Source of the DNA: Clostridia bacterium
Lineage (GTDB): Bacteria; Bacillota; Clostridia; Oscillospirales; CAG-272
DNA length: 38,105 nucleotides
Assembly (NCBI GenBank): GCA_017621695.1
Contig: JAGASP010000045.1
Coordinates: 1-38,105 of the forward strand
Direction: 5' to 3'
Notes under the pieces: generated by a model
Seen by the model: the letters and a program-made list of their open reading frames with translations, nothing else
Told to the model about the DNA's origin: nothing
Databases searched by the model: none
Shown: positions 7,308 through 16,206 of the stretch, one piece after another
Position numbering within the stretch: position 1 is the stretch's first letter
Layout: each line of letters begins with the position of its first letter
Position numbers and translations under genes: made by a program

Positions 7308-8681
7308 ATGTCCAGAGACAGACTTGGAAGCCGACTGGGCTTCATACTTTTGAGTGCCGGATGTGCCATCGGTATTGGTAACGTATGGAAATTCCCTTGG
7401 ATGGTCGGCCAGTACGGCGGCGCCATTTTCGTTCTCATTTATCTTGCGTGCTTGATTGTGTTGGGTGTGCCCGTCATGACCATGGAATTTGCCGTAGGCC
7501 GCGCCGCACAAAAATCCCCCTCCCTTATGTTCCGCGAGCTGGAAAAGAAGGGAAGCAAGTGGCATTGGCACGGCATCATTTGCCTTGTCGGTTCCTTTGT
7601 CCTCTTGATGTTCTATACCAACGTATCAGGGTGGATGATGCAATACTTCGGCAAAACCGCCCTTGGCCACTTCGATGGTCTTGATACGCAAGGGATCAAC
7701 GATGCTTTCGGCTCCATGCTGGGCGATCCTGTCTGGCAGACTGTGTTCATGGGTGTTGCCATTCTGGTCGGTGTGCTGGTTTGTATGCTGGGCGTGCAGA
7801 AGGGCCTGGAGCGCGTGACCAAGGTCATGATGGTCGCACTGCTTGTTTTGATGGTGGTGATCGCTGTCAACAGTGTTTTCTTGGACGGAGGCTCGGAAGG
7901 CCTCAAATTCTACCTTGTTCCCAACGTTGAAAACGTAAAGAACGTGGGTATTTTCAACGTCATCGTTGCCGCTATGAACCAAGCGTTCTTTACACTCAGC
8001 TTGGGCATCGGCTCTATGGCGATCTTCGGTAGCTACCTCGGTAAGGATCGTGCCCTCATGGGCGAGGCTGTCAACGTGGCCGTTCTGGATACGTTTGTTG
8101 CCTTTACCTCGGGTCTCATCATTTTCCCTGCCTGCTACGCTTACGGCGTAAAGCCCGATGCGGGCCCCGCTTTGATCTTCCAGACACTCCCCAATGTGTT
8201 CAACCATATGCCCCTTGGCAGACTTTGGGGCTCACTCTTCTTTGTCTTTATGTCCTTCGCAGCACTTTCCACCGTGTTGGCCGTGTTTGAAAATATTGTG
8301 GCTTGCATCATGGATCTGACAAAATGGGGCAGAAAGAAGACCTGCGCGATCGCAGGTATTGGTTTGTTCCTGCTTTCCATCCCCTGCGTACTGGGCTACA
8401 ATCTCTGGGCAGACTTCCAGCCCTTCGGCGAAGGCACGGCAGTACTTGACCTCGAGGACTTCATCGTCAGCAACCTGTTGCTTCCCATCGGTGCTTTGAT
8501 CTTCACCCTCTTCTGCGTGACCCGCTACGGTTGGGGCTGGAAGAATTTCATAGCCGAAGCAAATACGGGTAAGGGACTCAAGGTGCGCGGATGGATGCGC
8601 TGGGTGATGACCATTGCAATTCCCGTCATCATTCTGGTGATCTTTGTCATGGGTCTTGTCACCTTTGATTTCTCAAGATAA
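7308..8681 (+). CDS. Neurotransmitter:sodium symporter (NSS) family transporter
   Basis: 457 residues. ATG 7308 with AAAGGAG at 7293-7299; an upstream extension would translate the heptamer array. The start has the NSS signature of TM1 (GCAIGIGNVWKFPWM) followed by GGAIFVLIYL and VMTMEFAVGR. About eleven to twelve membrane helices follow, with FFTLSLGIGSMAIFGSYL for TM6 and SFAALSTVLAVFENIV for TM8, which carry sodium-site residues. Bacterial members such as LeuT, MhsT and TnaT import amino acids with sodium; the substrate here is unknown. Apparently monocistronic, ending at a strong bidirectional terminator shared with the convergent MFS gene. Confidence 0.92.
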   Translation: MSRDRLGSRLGFILLSAGCAIGIGNVWKFPWMVGQYGGAIFVLIYLACLIVLGVPVMTMEFAVGRAAQKSPSLMFRELEKKGSKWHWHGIICLVGSFVLLMFYTNVSGWMMQYFGKTALGHFDGLDTQGINDAFGSMLGDPVWQTVFMGVAILVGVLVCMLGVQKGLERVTKVMMVALLVLMVVIAVNSVFLDGGSEGLKFYLVPNVENVKNVGIFNVIVAAMNQAFFTLSLGIGSMAIFGSYLGKDRALMGEAVNVAVLDTFVAFTSGLIIFPACYAYGVKPDAGPALIFQTLPNVFNHMPLGRLWGSLFFVFMSFAALSTVLAVFENIVACIMDLTKWGRKKTCAIAGIGLFLLSIPCVLGYNLWADFQPFGEGTAVLDLEDFIVSNLLLPIGALIFTLFCVTRYGWGWKNFIAEANTGKGLKVRGWMRWVMTIAIPVIILVIFVMGLVTFDFSR

Positions 8682-8704
8682 ATCCGAAATGTTTTGCATA
8701 ACCG

Positions 8705-8732
8705 AAAAGGTGCCGCTGAAGCGGCACCTTTT
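8705..8732. terminator. Bidirectional intrinsic terminator between NSS and MFS genes
   Basis: 12-bp perfect stem AAAAGGTGCCGC / GCGGCACCTTTT with a TGAA loop. A/T runs on both sides make it functional in both directions between the convergent genes. Confidence 0.9.
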
Positions 8733-8734
8733 CT

Positions 8735-10048
8735 TTATACATTCTTTTCTTCGGGAATCAGACGGTTCTTCTTCCCCCATAGCTTTCCGCCAAGGAAGCA
8801 GAAAAGCATACCCGCAATACCGATACCGATCCAGATCAGGATCAGAGCGCGCCATCCGAGCTTCTCCGCAAGAACACCGTAAAGTCCTGAGCAGCAGGCC
8901 GTTGAAAAGTATACGATGCAATTAAATAAGCCTGTGGCTGCGGCGGAAAGACCGAGGGGGGCAAAATGATAGGGAATGACGGTCAAAAACATATGGTTCA
9001 CACCCCACATGGCTGAAACGCTGAGCGCCATCAGAAAAGCACAGATCAAAGCATGGGTGTTGCGTGTCAGATAGATACCGATCACACAGAAAACCGCAAC
9101 GATGAACATCCAAAAAGCAGTGTAAAATTCGTTGTGAATGTGCTTTTCCAAAAGCCAGTTGGCGATGTACGTACCCGTCACGCTGACAACGGGAATGATG
9201 ACTGAGATCAACGCTGCAATGGATCCGCTGAGACCAAATTGCTCAGACAAAAACGTCGGTGCCCAGGATTCTACGGCATCGCGGAGCGCACCGTTGCAGA
9301 ACAGACAAAACAGAACCATCCAGAGCCCGGAGGTCATGATGACAGCGAGGAGGGAAGGGCGCGCACCGCGGCGGTTTGGTCTCGCCGTGGGCTGAGGATC
9401 ATGTAATACTGCCTGCCGCGTTTGACGGTTTGCTTCTTCCATGCGGCGAAGGTATTGCTTGAGCGTTCCGTTTCCGATACACCATACAGCAAAAGAGAAA
9501 AGTAAAATGCTGCCCGATACATAAAAAACAGTGCGCCATTGTCCGACGGCAAGCACAAGGGAGGGGATCAAAAAAGCAAGTACCGCGCCGACAGAGCAGG
9601 AAACCGAAATGTTTGTACCCGCGGCGGCTCTGCTCTCATCGGGAAGATAATCCGTGAACACACGAATGATCGGCGCCCAGAGCATGGAGTGAAACAGACC
9701 GTTTGCGGCCCAAATGACGGGTAAAGCCCCCGAAAATGGGGACAGTCCCATCAGAAAATTGCAGATTCCCGCGCCCAGAAGGCCGGTACCGATCATATAT
9801 TTGGGCTTGACCTTGGAACCGATGATGCCGCTGAGCAGTTGACCCGTTCCGTAAACGATCATGTAGGCGGTGGTGATGTAACCGCCCGTAGCCTTGGTCA
9901 AAAAGCCTTCTGCGATCATAGCAGGCAGGCAAGCCGCAAAATTTTTGCGCCCGATATAGCTACAGGCATATGACAGAAAACAGAGCCAGAACAGTCTGTT
10001 TGCATGACGGCGGGACGATACCTGCGCCGCTTCTGAAAATGTGCTCAT
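8735..10048 (-). CDS. MFS transporter, organophosphate:phosphate antiporter (GlpT/UhpT)-like
   Basis: 437 residues; the ATG at 10048 has AGAGG about 9 bases upstream. Twelve predicted membrane helices. The N-terminal SYACSYIGRKNFAACLPAM resembles the YxxRKNF motif conserved in OPA transporters (GlpT, UhpT), and MLWAPIIRVFTDYLP fits the loop between helices 4 and 5. A basic, hydrophilic stretch around residues 200-230 is the usual central cytoplasmic loop. OPA members exchange sugar phosphates or glycerol-3-phosphate for phosphate; some relatives act as sensors. No regulator or catabolic gene is adjacent, so the substrate is open. Confidence 0.88.
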   Translation of the reverse strand: MSTFSEAAQVSSRRHANRLFWLCFLSYACSYIGRKNFAACLPAMIAEGFLTKATGGYITTAYMIVYGTGQLLSGIIGSKVKPKYMIGTGLLGAGICNFLMGLSPFSGALPVIWAANGLFHSMLWAPIIRVFTDYLPDESRAAAGTNISVSCSVGAVLAFLIPSLVLAVGQWRTVFYVSGSILLFSFAVWCIGNGTLKQYLRRMEEANRQTRQAVLHDPQPTARPNRRGARPSLLAVIMTSGLWMVLFCLFCNGALRDAVESWAPTFLSEQFGLSGSIAALISVIIPVVSVTGTYIANWLLEKHIHNEFYTAFWMFIVAVFCVIGIYLTRNTHALICAFLMALSVSAMWGVNHMFLTVIPYHFAPLGLSAAATGLFNCIVYFSTACCSGLYGVLAEKLGWRALILIWIGIGIAGMLFCFLGGKLWGKKNRLIPEEKNV

Positions 10049-10081
10049 GATGAAAACCTCTGTGCTGAAACTAACCTATGT

Positions 10082-10110
10082 ATTATAGCACCAACTGCTT
10101 GGAAAATCAA
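10082..10110 (-). promoter_or_regulatory. Promoter of the MFS gene
   Basis: On the minus strand TTGATT (10110-10105), 17-base spacer, TATAAT (10087-10082); the start codon follows 34 bases later. Confidence 0.8.
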
Positions 10111-10121
10111 GAGAAAAACAG

Positions 10122-10153
10122 AAAAAAGCTCCTCCGATTTTCGGAGGAGCTTT
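10122..10153 (-). terminator. Terminator of the solute-binding protein gene
   Basis: 13-bp perfect stem (10125-10137 with 10141-10153), 3-base loop, then a run of six U on the minus-strand transcript. Confidence 0.9.
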
Positions 10154-10168
10154 ATGTATGCGGAGCTA

Positions 10169-11674
10169 TCAGCCGCCGTAATTCTCGTCGATCTTCTTGA
10201 TAGCTCTTTCCATCTGACGGTCAACGGACTTGCCGACGGACTTGCCGACAGAGGACATGGACTTGGTGGAATCGGGCTTCAGAGTTTCAACGAGCGAACC
10301 GACTGCATTACCCCAACCGTAGTAGTAAGCGAGGTCGCAAACACGGCTGGCAAGGATCAGGTCGATCATAGGACCGGACTGCTCGTCCTTGACATTCTTG
10401 GTGGTCAGGTTGATCTCGTAGTACTGCTTGGTAACGGTATCTACAGAGTAGTAGGAGATTGCCTCAAGCATGGAGGATACCATCTCAATGTTCTTGCTGA
10501 CACTGCGGGGGATAGAAACTACGCTACCCGTGGTGTGCATCATGTGATAGTACTGTCTCTGTTCCTGATTGTACATGGGGTAGGGAATGACGCCGAAGTC
10601 AACGTCATAACCGCGCATTCTTTCTACGCACTGCAGAACTTCACCGAAGAAGAAAGCGTGATTCTCGCCGAAGCAGGTCTTACCGATCTCGGGAACGCCT
10701 GCACCGGTGCTGGTAGCTACATCGTTGATGTTAACGATGAAGTCCTTGGAGAAGATACGCTTTGCGCTGTCAGATATATTCTGACCTCTTTCAACGTCGA
10801 GCGCGTAAGCCAGCGTACCGTCCTCGCCTCTCTTGACAACAGACAGGCCGCCTGCGTAGAACATACTGTAGAATACGTCGTTGGTGAGTGCGAAGCCGCT
10901 GACACCGTTGTCGTAAGCGAGCTTACCGTCACCGTCTGCGTCATCAATGGCGAGCTGCTCGTACTCAAACAGCTTGTCAAAGGTCCACTCGTAGTTGGTG
11001 ACCATGGAGTAAAGATCAGGGATCTGGCACTCCTTGGCAATGGTCTTGTTGAACATCATGACGAAGGTAGCATCGTTGTCTAGGGTCAGCATATCGCCCG
11101 TGGCAAAGAATACCTTGTCGTTGATGGTAAAGCCCTCGATCATCTGGCCGTCCCACCAGGACTTGCTAAAGTCAATGTTGGAAGTTTCTTCGGAATTCAG
11201 ATCCCAAACCAACGCGTTGTTGGAAAAACCTGCGGAGTTGTTTACGTTGGAAACAACTACCTGGAAGTCTCCTGTAGGTGCGTTAGTCTCGGTTTGCACC
11301 TTGCCGGGCATGGCGGTGGTGGCTTCTTTGTATTCCTTGACGGTTACACCGTAGTTCTGCAGAACCATGTCGTTACGGGTGTAAACAGCCTCGCTGAGGG
11401 GATCTTCACCGATCTGATCTTTTTCGGCATAAATGGACAGGGAGCTCCATTCCGACTCGTCACGGGTCATGAAGACCAGCTCTTCGCCGTCATAACGCGT
11501 GTCGGGAATATCCAAAGTTTCCTTGGTTTCGCCTTCATTTGTGCCGTCAGCAGCAACGGTGCTCTTGGAATCATCGTCTTCGCTGTTGTCCTTGTCGCCA
11601 ACACCGCAAGCGCAGGTCGAAAGAACCATCATAAGAGCGAGCGTGCCGCAGAGAATCTTCTTAAAAGTGCTCAT
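10169..11674 (-). CDS. Extracellular solute-binding lipoprotein
   Basis: 501 residues, ATG with an AGGAGG site just upstream. The N-terminal MSTFKKILCGTLALMMVLST is a signal sequence ending in a TCAC lipobox, so the mature protein is membrane-anchored outside the cell; an acidic linker (DKDNSEDDDSKS) follows. The body, with EELVFMTRDES, ETSNIDFSKSWWDGQMIEGF, MMFNKTIAKECQIPDLYSMV and YEWTFDKLFEYEQLA, matches the long sugar-type (family 1) solute-binding proteins common in gut Clostridia; the GKLAYDNGVSGFALTNDVFY region is typical. No permease or ATPase gene is adjacent, so it is an orphan here and must rely on a transporter encoded elsewhere. It has its own promoter and terminator. Confidence 0.85.
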   Translation of the reverse strand: MSTFKKILCGTLALMMVLSTCACGVGDKDNSEDDDSKSTVAADGTNEGETKETLDIPDTRYDGEELVFMTRDESEWSSLSIYAEKDQIGEDPLSEAVYTRNDMVLQNYGVTVKEYKEATTAMPGKVQTETNAPTGDFQVVVSNVNNSAGFSNNALVWDLNSEETSNIDFSKSWWDGQMIEGFTINDKVFFATGDMLTLDNDATFVMMFNKTIAKECQIPDLYSMVTNYEWTFDKLFEYEQLAIDDADGDGKLAYDNGVSGFALTNDVFYSMFYAGGLSVVKRGEDGTLAYALDVERGQNISDSAKRIFSKDFIVNINDVATSTGAGVPEIGKTCFGENHAFFFGEVLQCVERMRGYDVDFGVIPYPMYNQEQRQYYHMMHTTGSVVSIPRSVSKNIEMVSSMLEAISYYSVDTVTKQYYEINLTTKNVKDEQSGPMIDLILASRVCDLAYYYGWGNAVGSLVETLKPDSTKSMSSVGKSVGKSVDRQMERAIKKIDENYGG

Positions 11675-11703
11675 AATTTCCTCCTGAATAGAATGATTAT
11701 CTC

Positions 11704-11712
11704 ATTATACCA
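11704..11712 (-). promoter_or_regulatory. Extended -10 promoter of the solute-binding protein gene
   Basis: On the minus strand TGGTATAAT (11712-11704): an extended -10 with consensus hexamer but no good -35 at 17 bases. Confidence 0.65.
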
Positions 11713-11775
11713 TAAAGAACACGAAAATAATAGGCTGAAATTGTAAATTATTTTGAAATGCCAGCGCAAGCGGGA

Positions 11776-12888
11776 TCAAATACAAATGTCGTAGCTGAGA
11801 TCGTAGAGGCGCTTGAACTTGGCGTTGCGGTATTCGCAACGGGCGCGCATCTGAGCAAGCTGATAATCCGTAAAGCCCTCAAGGTCACCGTCCTTGAGCT
11901 TATTCTTATACATTTTATCGAGGACGAGGGCGAAGTTGATGTCCACGGCAGTCACGCGATTCTCCAGAATGGCCATGACCATATTGCTCTTACCCTCCAA
12001 CAAGAGATTGACGGCCTCCACACCCATTTGGGTCGCGGTGAGACGGTCGCGCAATGTGGGATCACCGCCGCGAATGATATGACCCAGCTTGTTGAAGCGG
12101 GAATCTACGATGGTCCGTGCGCTGATCTCCTTGGCCAAAGCCTCGCCGTATTCCATACCGTTCACCTTGGGCATGCCTTCGCTGATGATGGCGATCATAC
12201 CGCGCTTGCCGGCTTTGCGTGCCTGGTCGATCTTTTGAATGGCGTATTCCTTGTCAAAGGGAATTTCGGGAATGGCCAAAGCAATGGAACCCGTGGCAAT
12301 ACCCAGATACAGGGAGAGATAACCGCATCCGTTACCCATGACCTCGGTGACGAGACAGCGCGCGTGGGATTCAGCCGTATCGCGGAGCTTGTCGATCATG
12401 GAGCAGGCATTGTTGAGCGCCGTGTCGAAGCCGATGGTCTGATCGGTTGCGGTAATATCGTTGTCGATGGTGCAGGGAATGCCGATGGAAGGAATGCCGT
12501 GATTGGTCAGGTCAGTAGCACCTCGGAAGGTACCGTCACCACCCAAGGCAACGATGGCATCGATCTGATGATCGTGACAAACCTTGATAGCCTTCTCCAT
12601 GCCTTCCTGGGTTTTGAACTCAGGACAACGGCTGGAATAAAGGATGGTGCCGCCGCGTGTTACGATGTTGGAAACGCTGGAGGAGTCCAGAGGACGCAGC
12701 ATATGACGCTTGATATGCTCGGGATTGGCTTCGTCTGCCGCACCGATAAGGCCTGCGTAACCGCCAAGGATACCGACGACCTCAATGCCCTGACTCAAGG
12801 CGCGGCGTGCCACGGCGCGGATCGCAGCGTTCATGCCGGGGGCATCACCACCCGAAGAAAGAATACCGATTTTTCTGAATTTTGCCAT
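11776..12888 (-). CDS. pfkA: 6-phosphofructokinase
   Basis: 370 residues. ATG 12888 is chosen because the family N-terminus (MAKFRKIGILSSGGDAPGMN) begins there and AAAGGAG lies upstream; a longer frame would overlap cinA. It catalyses fructose-6-phosphate phosphorylation to the 1,6-bisphosphate, the committed step of glycolysis, in the cytoplasm. GGDGT at 116-120 carries the glycine associated with ATP use rather than pyrophosphate. The catalytic TIDND is at 140-144. The residue before it is Cys139, where classic ATP enzymes have Gly and PPi enzymes Lys. GNGCGYLS and HIIRGGDPT (effector/substrate region) are present. About 50 residues longer than the E. coli enzyme. Second gene of a cinA-pfkA unit with a 22-base gap. 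Confidence 0.93.
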   Translation of the reverse strand: MAKFRKIGILSSGGDAPGMNAAIRAVARRALSQGIEVVGILGGYAGLIGAADEANPEHIKRHMLRPLDSSSVSNIVTRGGTILYSSRCPEFKTQEGMEKAIKVCHDHQIDAIVALGGDGTFRGATDLTNHGIPSIGIPCTIDNDITATDQTIGFDTALNNACSMIDKLRDTAESHARCLVTEVMGNGCGYLSLYLGIATGSIALAIPEIPFDKEYAIQKIDQARKAGKRGMIAIISEGMPKVNGMEYGEALAKEISARTIVDSRFNKLGHIIRGGDPTLRDRLTATQMGVEAVNLLLEGKSNMVMAILENRVTAVDINFALVLDKMYKNKLKDGDLEGFTDYQLAQMRARCEYRNAKFKRLYDLSYDICI

Positions 12889-12910
12889 ACTAATTGAAAA
12901 CTCCTTTGAA

Positions 12911-14221
12911 TTAGGGATTTGATTTACGGATATCTTGAACCGCTTGGATCGCGGCAATAAATGCACGGGTCGCAACGGCTTCCCGAATATAATCGCGCGA
13001 TTTGTTGCGATAGTAGAGTCTGATGGAAGAAGTGCCCCTGGGTGTGGCAATGCCGACGTAAACAGTACCCACAGGGTTTTGCTCGGTTCCACCGCCCGGA
13101 CCGGCATAGCCCGTTGCGGATATGGCAACGTCACATCCCAATGCCCGTCTTGCGCCCGCGGCCATTTGTTCTGCCACCTCTGCGCTTACCTCGGTGACCG
13201 CCGCAATGGTTTGAGGATCCACACCGAGCAGATTGATTTTGACTTCGTTTTGGTAGGTGATACAGCCGCCCTTGAAAACAGCAGATGCGCCGGGAACGGC
13301 AGTTAAGCGTTGCCCCATCAGTCCGCCCGTGCAGGATTCCGCTGTGCCCAACGTCAGCCCGAGAGATGACAGCTTTTGCAGAAGTGCTGCTTCGGTGGAG
13401 GGAATATCGACACCATAAATATAGGCACCGACAGGACTGTCGTATACACGGGCGATGAGTTCATCGCACATTTTTTCGGCGGTTTCTTTGCGATCTGCCT
13501 TGGCGGTGACGCGCAAACGAACCTCTCCGTTGCCGCAATACGGCGCGAGCGTGGGGTTGGTAGAGGCCAGCATCAGATCTCTGAGCTTGGATTCCGCGTC
13601 GGATTCTCCAATACCGATGAGATGTATGTTTTTGCTGACGAGTACGCTTTCGCAGTAGGGAAGCAGCAGAGGCAGGGCACGCTCGGTCAGCATGGGCTGC
13701 AACTCGGCAGGGGGACCCGGCAAAAGGATCGCCGTGCGAGTCTCATCACCCACCGCTACACCGGGGGCGGTACCGTAAGGATTTTCCAAAACGAAAGCAC
13801 CTTCGGGCATCATGGCCTGCTTTTTGTTGTTGTCGCTCATGACGCGACCTGTGCGTGAGAAATATTCACGGATAGCCTCCAGGGAAGGCTCGTGGCAATA
13901 GAGCGCTTTGCCAAAAAATGCGGCGACAGTCTCCTTGGTGAGATCGTCGTAGGTAGGACCCAGACCGCCGCTCAGAATGACGAGATCGGCACGGGGACGG
14001 CCATTCCCTGAAAAAGCGTCCTCCAAAGCGGCCTGCAAACGGCCGGGATGATCTCCGATCACACTTTGGTGGTAGACCGAAATGCCCAAAGAGGCAAGCG
14101 TTCGGGAAATGAATGCCGCGTTGGTGTTGACGATATCGCCCAGCAAAAGCTCTGTGCCAACGCATATGATCTCGGCGACACGGATGGGAGATGTGCGCAA
14201 AGAAGAGTTTTGAGAATTCAT
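12911..14221 (-). CDS. cinA: CinA: competence/damage-inducible protein with NMN deamidase domain
   Basis: 436 residues; ATG 14221, GAAGG upstream. The N-terminal COG1058 (MoeA/MogA-like) domain shows AEIICVGTELLLGDIVNTNA and LSGGLGPTYDDLTKE. The C-terminal PncC-type domain has LGTAESCTGGLMGQRLTAVPG and SATGYAGPGGGTEQNPVGTV. CinA proteins hydrolyse the pyrophosphate bond of ADP-ribose and similar nucleotides and deamidate NMN for NAD recycling; the gene is linked to competence in some Bacillota. Length is normal and both domains look intact. Immediately upstream of pfkA on the same strand, probably co-transcribed. Confidence 0.95.
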   Translation of the reverse strand: MNSQNSSLRTSPIRVAEIICVGTELLLGDIVNTNAAFISRTLASLGISVYHQSVIGDHPGRLQAALEDAFSGNGRPRADLVILSGGLGPTYDDLTKETVAAFFGKALYCHEPSLEAIREYFSRTGRVMSDNNKKQAMMPEGAFVLENPYGTAPGVAVGDETRTAILLPGPPAELQPMLTERALPLLLPYCESVLVSKNIHLIGIGESDAESKLRDLMLASTNPTLAPYCGNGEVRLRVTAKADRKETAEKMCDELIARVYDSPVGAYIYGVDIPSTEAALLQKLSSLGLTLGTAESCTGGLMGQRLTAVPGASAVFKGGCITYQNEVKINLLGVDPQTIAAVTEVSAEVAEQMAAGARRALGCDVAISATGYAGPGGGTEQNPVGTVYVGIATPRGTSSIRLYYRNKSRDYIREAVATRAFIAAIQAVQDIRKSNP

Positions 14222-14269
14222 ATTTTTACCTTCAGAAGATACTGTTAAAAATCATGAAAACACAAGGCA

Positions 14270-14295
14270 AGAGGCACTGCATGAGCAATGCCTCT
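14270..14295 (-). terminator. Terminator-like hairpin after the MscS gene
   Basis: 11-bp stem with one G-U pair (14270-14280 with 14285-14295), 4-base loop. The minus-strand tail TTGCCTTGTGTTTTC is only moderately U-rich. Confidence 0.6.
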
Positions 14296-14318
14296 CACGG
14301 TTGATGTGGAACGGGAGA

Positions 14319-15131
14319 TCAATCGTTCTTGATGTGAACGTCCATCTGGGGGAAGGGGATGGAAATGCTGTTTTCTACGAAGGCTTTGTTGATGCTTTCG
14401 GTCAGATCGAATTTAACATCCCAATAATTGGCGGATTCTGCCCAGACACGCAGGGTGACCTTAAGGGAAGAATCGGCCATTTCGGTCATACGAATGAAGG
14501 GGGCGGGATCGGTCAGAACCTTTTCGTGCTTCTTGACGATAGACATAACAAGATCCTTGGCGGCCTCCACGTCGGTGCCGTAGGCAACGTTCAGCTCGAT
14601 ATCCACGCGGCGATTCTGTTCCTTGGAGTAGTTGATCATGACAGAGTTGAGAAGAGAGCCGTTGGGGATGGTAACGTGACGGTTGTCACCGGTTCTGACA
14701 ACGGTGTAGAAGATACCAACCTCGATAACCGTACCCGAATTGCCGCAGGCTTCCAGGAAGTCGCCTACGCGGAAGGGACGGAAAATGAGGAGCATCAAGC
14801 CACCGGCCATGTTAGAGAGGGAGCCCTGCAGTGCGAGCGCGAGAGCAGCACCGGCAGTAGCGAGAACCGTGATGACAGAAGCGGTCTCCACGCCGAGAAT
14901 ACCGACGATCGAGATGCCCAACACGGCGTACAAGCCGATTTTCAAGAAGCTGCAAATAAAGGTAAGTGCCGTAGGATCCATTTTCTGAGATGCCTTGCCG
15001 GTAGCGATCTTCTTCAAAATGAATTTGATAAGAAGATTACCAAGCAGCAAAACGAGCAGGGAAAGAATGATCTTCCATGCAAAGCTGAGACAGAAATTCA
15101 AAATAGTTGTTCCGATTTGACCCCAATCCAT
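14319..15131 (-). CDS. MscS-family mechanosensitive ion channel
   Basis: 270 residues. ATG 15131 is preceded by AAGGAGG; the frame opens further up but without a better site. Two to three N-terminal membrane helices are followed by the pore helix TM3 (TVLATAGAALALALQGSLSN), whose Ala/Gly repeats match MscS, and the beta domain signature FRPFRVGDFLEACGNSGTV, then TIPNGSLLNS. The C-terminal cytoplasmic cage is present. The channel opens on membrane tension to release solutes during hypo-osmotic shock. It is transcribed divergently from the radical SAM gene. Confidence 0.93.
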   Translation of the reverse strand: MDWGQIGTTILNFCLSFAWKIILSLLVLLLGNLLIKFILKKIATGKASQKMDPTALTFICSFLKIGLYAVLGISIVGILGVETASVITVLATAGAALALALQGSLSNMAGGLMLLIFRPFRVGDFLEACGNSGTVIEVGIFYTVVRTGDNRHVTIPNGSLLNSVMINYSKEQNRRVDIELNVAYGTDVEAAKDLVMSIVKKHEKVLTDPAPFIRMTEMADSSLKVTLRVWAESANYWDVKFDLTESINKAFVENSISIPFPQMDVHIKND

Positions 15132-15167
15132 GCTGAGATCCTCCTTGTCTATAAAATTACAGTGAAC

Positions 15168-15196
15168 ATTATAGCACACCAAATGGAATTTGTAAA
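15168..15196 (-). promoter_or_regulatory. Promoter of the MscS gene
   Basis: Minus strand TTTACA (15196-15191), 17-base spacer, TATAAT (15173-15168). Nearly back-to-back with the divergent radical SAM promoter. Confidence 0.8.
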
Positions 15197-15214
15197 GATA
15201 AATAGAAAAAAAGA

Positions 15215-15243
15215 TTGAAAAAAATCATGAAATATGTTATAAT
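15215..15243 (+). promoter_or_regulatory. Promoter of the radical SAM gene
   Basis: TTGAAA (15215-15220), 17-base spacer, TATAAT (15238-15243). Confidence 0.85.
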
Positions 15244-15271
15244 ATCTCTATTCCGAACAAGGAGGAATGCT

Positions 15272-16156
15272 ATGGCCGACGGATGCAGACAATGCCCCAG
15301 AAATTGCGGAACCGACCGAAAGCAAGCGTGTGGGTTCTGCGGAATGCCCAAAGACATTTGGATTTCCCGATGTGCGCCGCATCTTTGGGAAGAGCCGCCC
15401 ATCAGCGGCACGCGCGGATCGGGTACGGTGTTTTTTACGGGCTGTAATTTAAAATGCGTATTCTGTCAGAATGCCGAGATCAGCCGGGATCATCTGGGCG
15501 AGGCCATTACTCCCGAGGCTTTGACAGAGCGGATGCTTTCCTTGGCTAAAGAGGGTGTGCATAATCTGAACCTTGTGACCGCCACCCATTATACGGAGAG
15601 CCTGATCCCCGTACTGAAAGCAGTTCGTGCCCAAACCGACATCCCCATCGTGTGGAACAGCAGCGGTTATGAGTCTGTCGCGGTTCTTCGCCGTCTGGAG
15701 GGACTTGTGGACATCTATTTGCCGGATTTCAAATATATCGCATCAGAGCTTTCATCAGCCTATTCCGCCGCACCGGATTACGCAGAGGTGGCCTCGGATG
15801 CTCTCACGGAAATGTACCGCCAGACCGGCTCGCCCGTATTCGACCGCGATGGTATCATGCGCCGCGGCATGATCGTTCGCCATTTGGTGCTCCCGGGATG
15901 CCGCAAGGATTCCATTGAGGTCGTCCGTCATCTGGCGAGACTTCTCCCGACAGACGGGTTTAAGCTATCTCTCATGCGCCAATATACCCCAGAGTTTGCT
16001 CTGCATACACCGTATAAAAATCTCCACCGTCGCGTGACGGATTTTGAATATACCTCCGTGGTGGAGGAAGCGCTTCGCTTGGGATTGGACGGATATACCC
16101 AGGGCAAGGACTCGGCTACGTCCCACTTCACCCCGGATTTCCATGAAAAGCAGTGA
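15272..16156 (+). CDS. Radical SAM protein, PflX/COG1313-like
   Basis: 294 residues. ATG 15272 has AAGGAGG 6 bases upstream; the longer frame would start on the -35 region. The N-terminus carries a cysteine-rich, ribbon-like cluster (C5, C8, C12, C20, C23). The radical SAM motif CNLKCVFC is at 58-65, binding the 4Fe-4S cluster that cleaves S-adenosylmethionine. VWNSSGYES and IYLPDFKY are typical of the COG1313 group related to pyruvate formate-lyase activating enzymes. The substrate of this group is not established; no glycyl-radical enzyme is nearby. Followed by a strong terminator. Confidence 0.88.
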   Translation: MADGCRQCPRNCGTDRKQACGFCGMPKDIWISRCAPHLWEEPPISGTRGSGTVFFTGCNLKCVFCQNAEISRDHLGEAITPEALTERMLSLAKEGVHNLNLVTATHYTESLIPVLKAVRAQTDIPIVWNSSGYESVAVLRRLEGLVDIYLPDFKYIASELSSAYSAAPDYAEVASDALTEMYRQTGSPVFDRDGIMRRGMIVRHLVLPGCRKDSIEVVRHLARLLPTDGFKLSLMRQYTPEFALHTPYKNLHRRVTDFEYTSVVEEALRLGLDGYTQGKDSATSHFTPDFHEKQ

Positions 16157-16166
16157 ACAGAGAAAC

Positions 16167-16202
16167 AAAAAACGACGAACGGAAAACGTTCGTCGTTTTT
16201 TT
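16167..16202. terminator. Bidirectional terminator, radical SAM / small protein
   Basis: 15-bp stem (16167-16181 with 16187-16201) with a 5-base loop and seven T on the plus strand and an A/T run on the other. Serves both convergent genes. Confidence 0.9.
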
Positions 16203-16206
16203 AATA

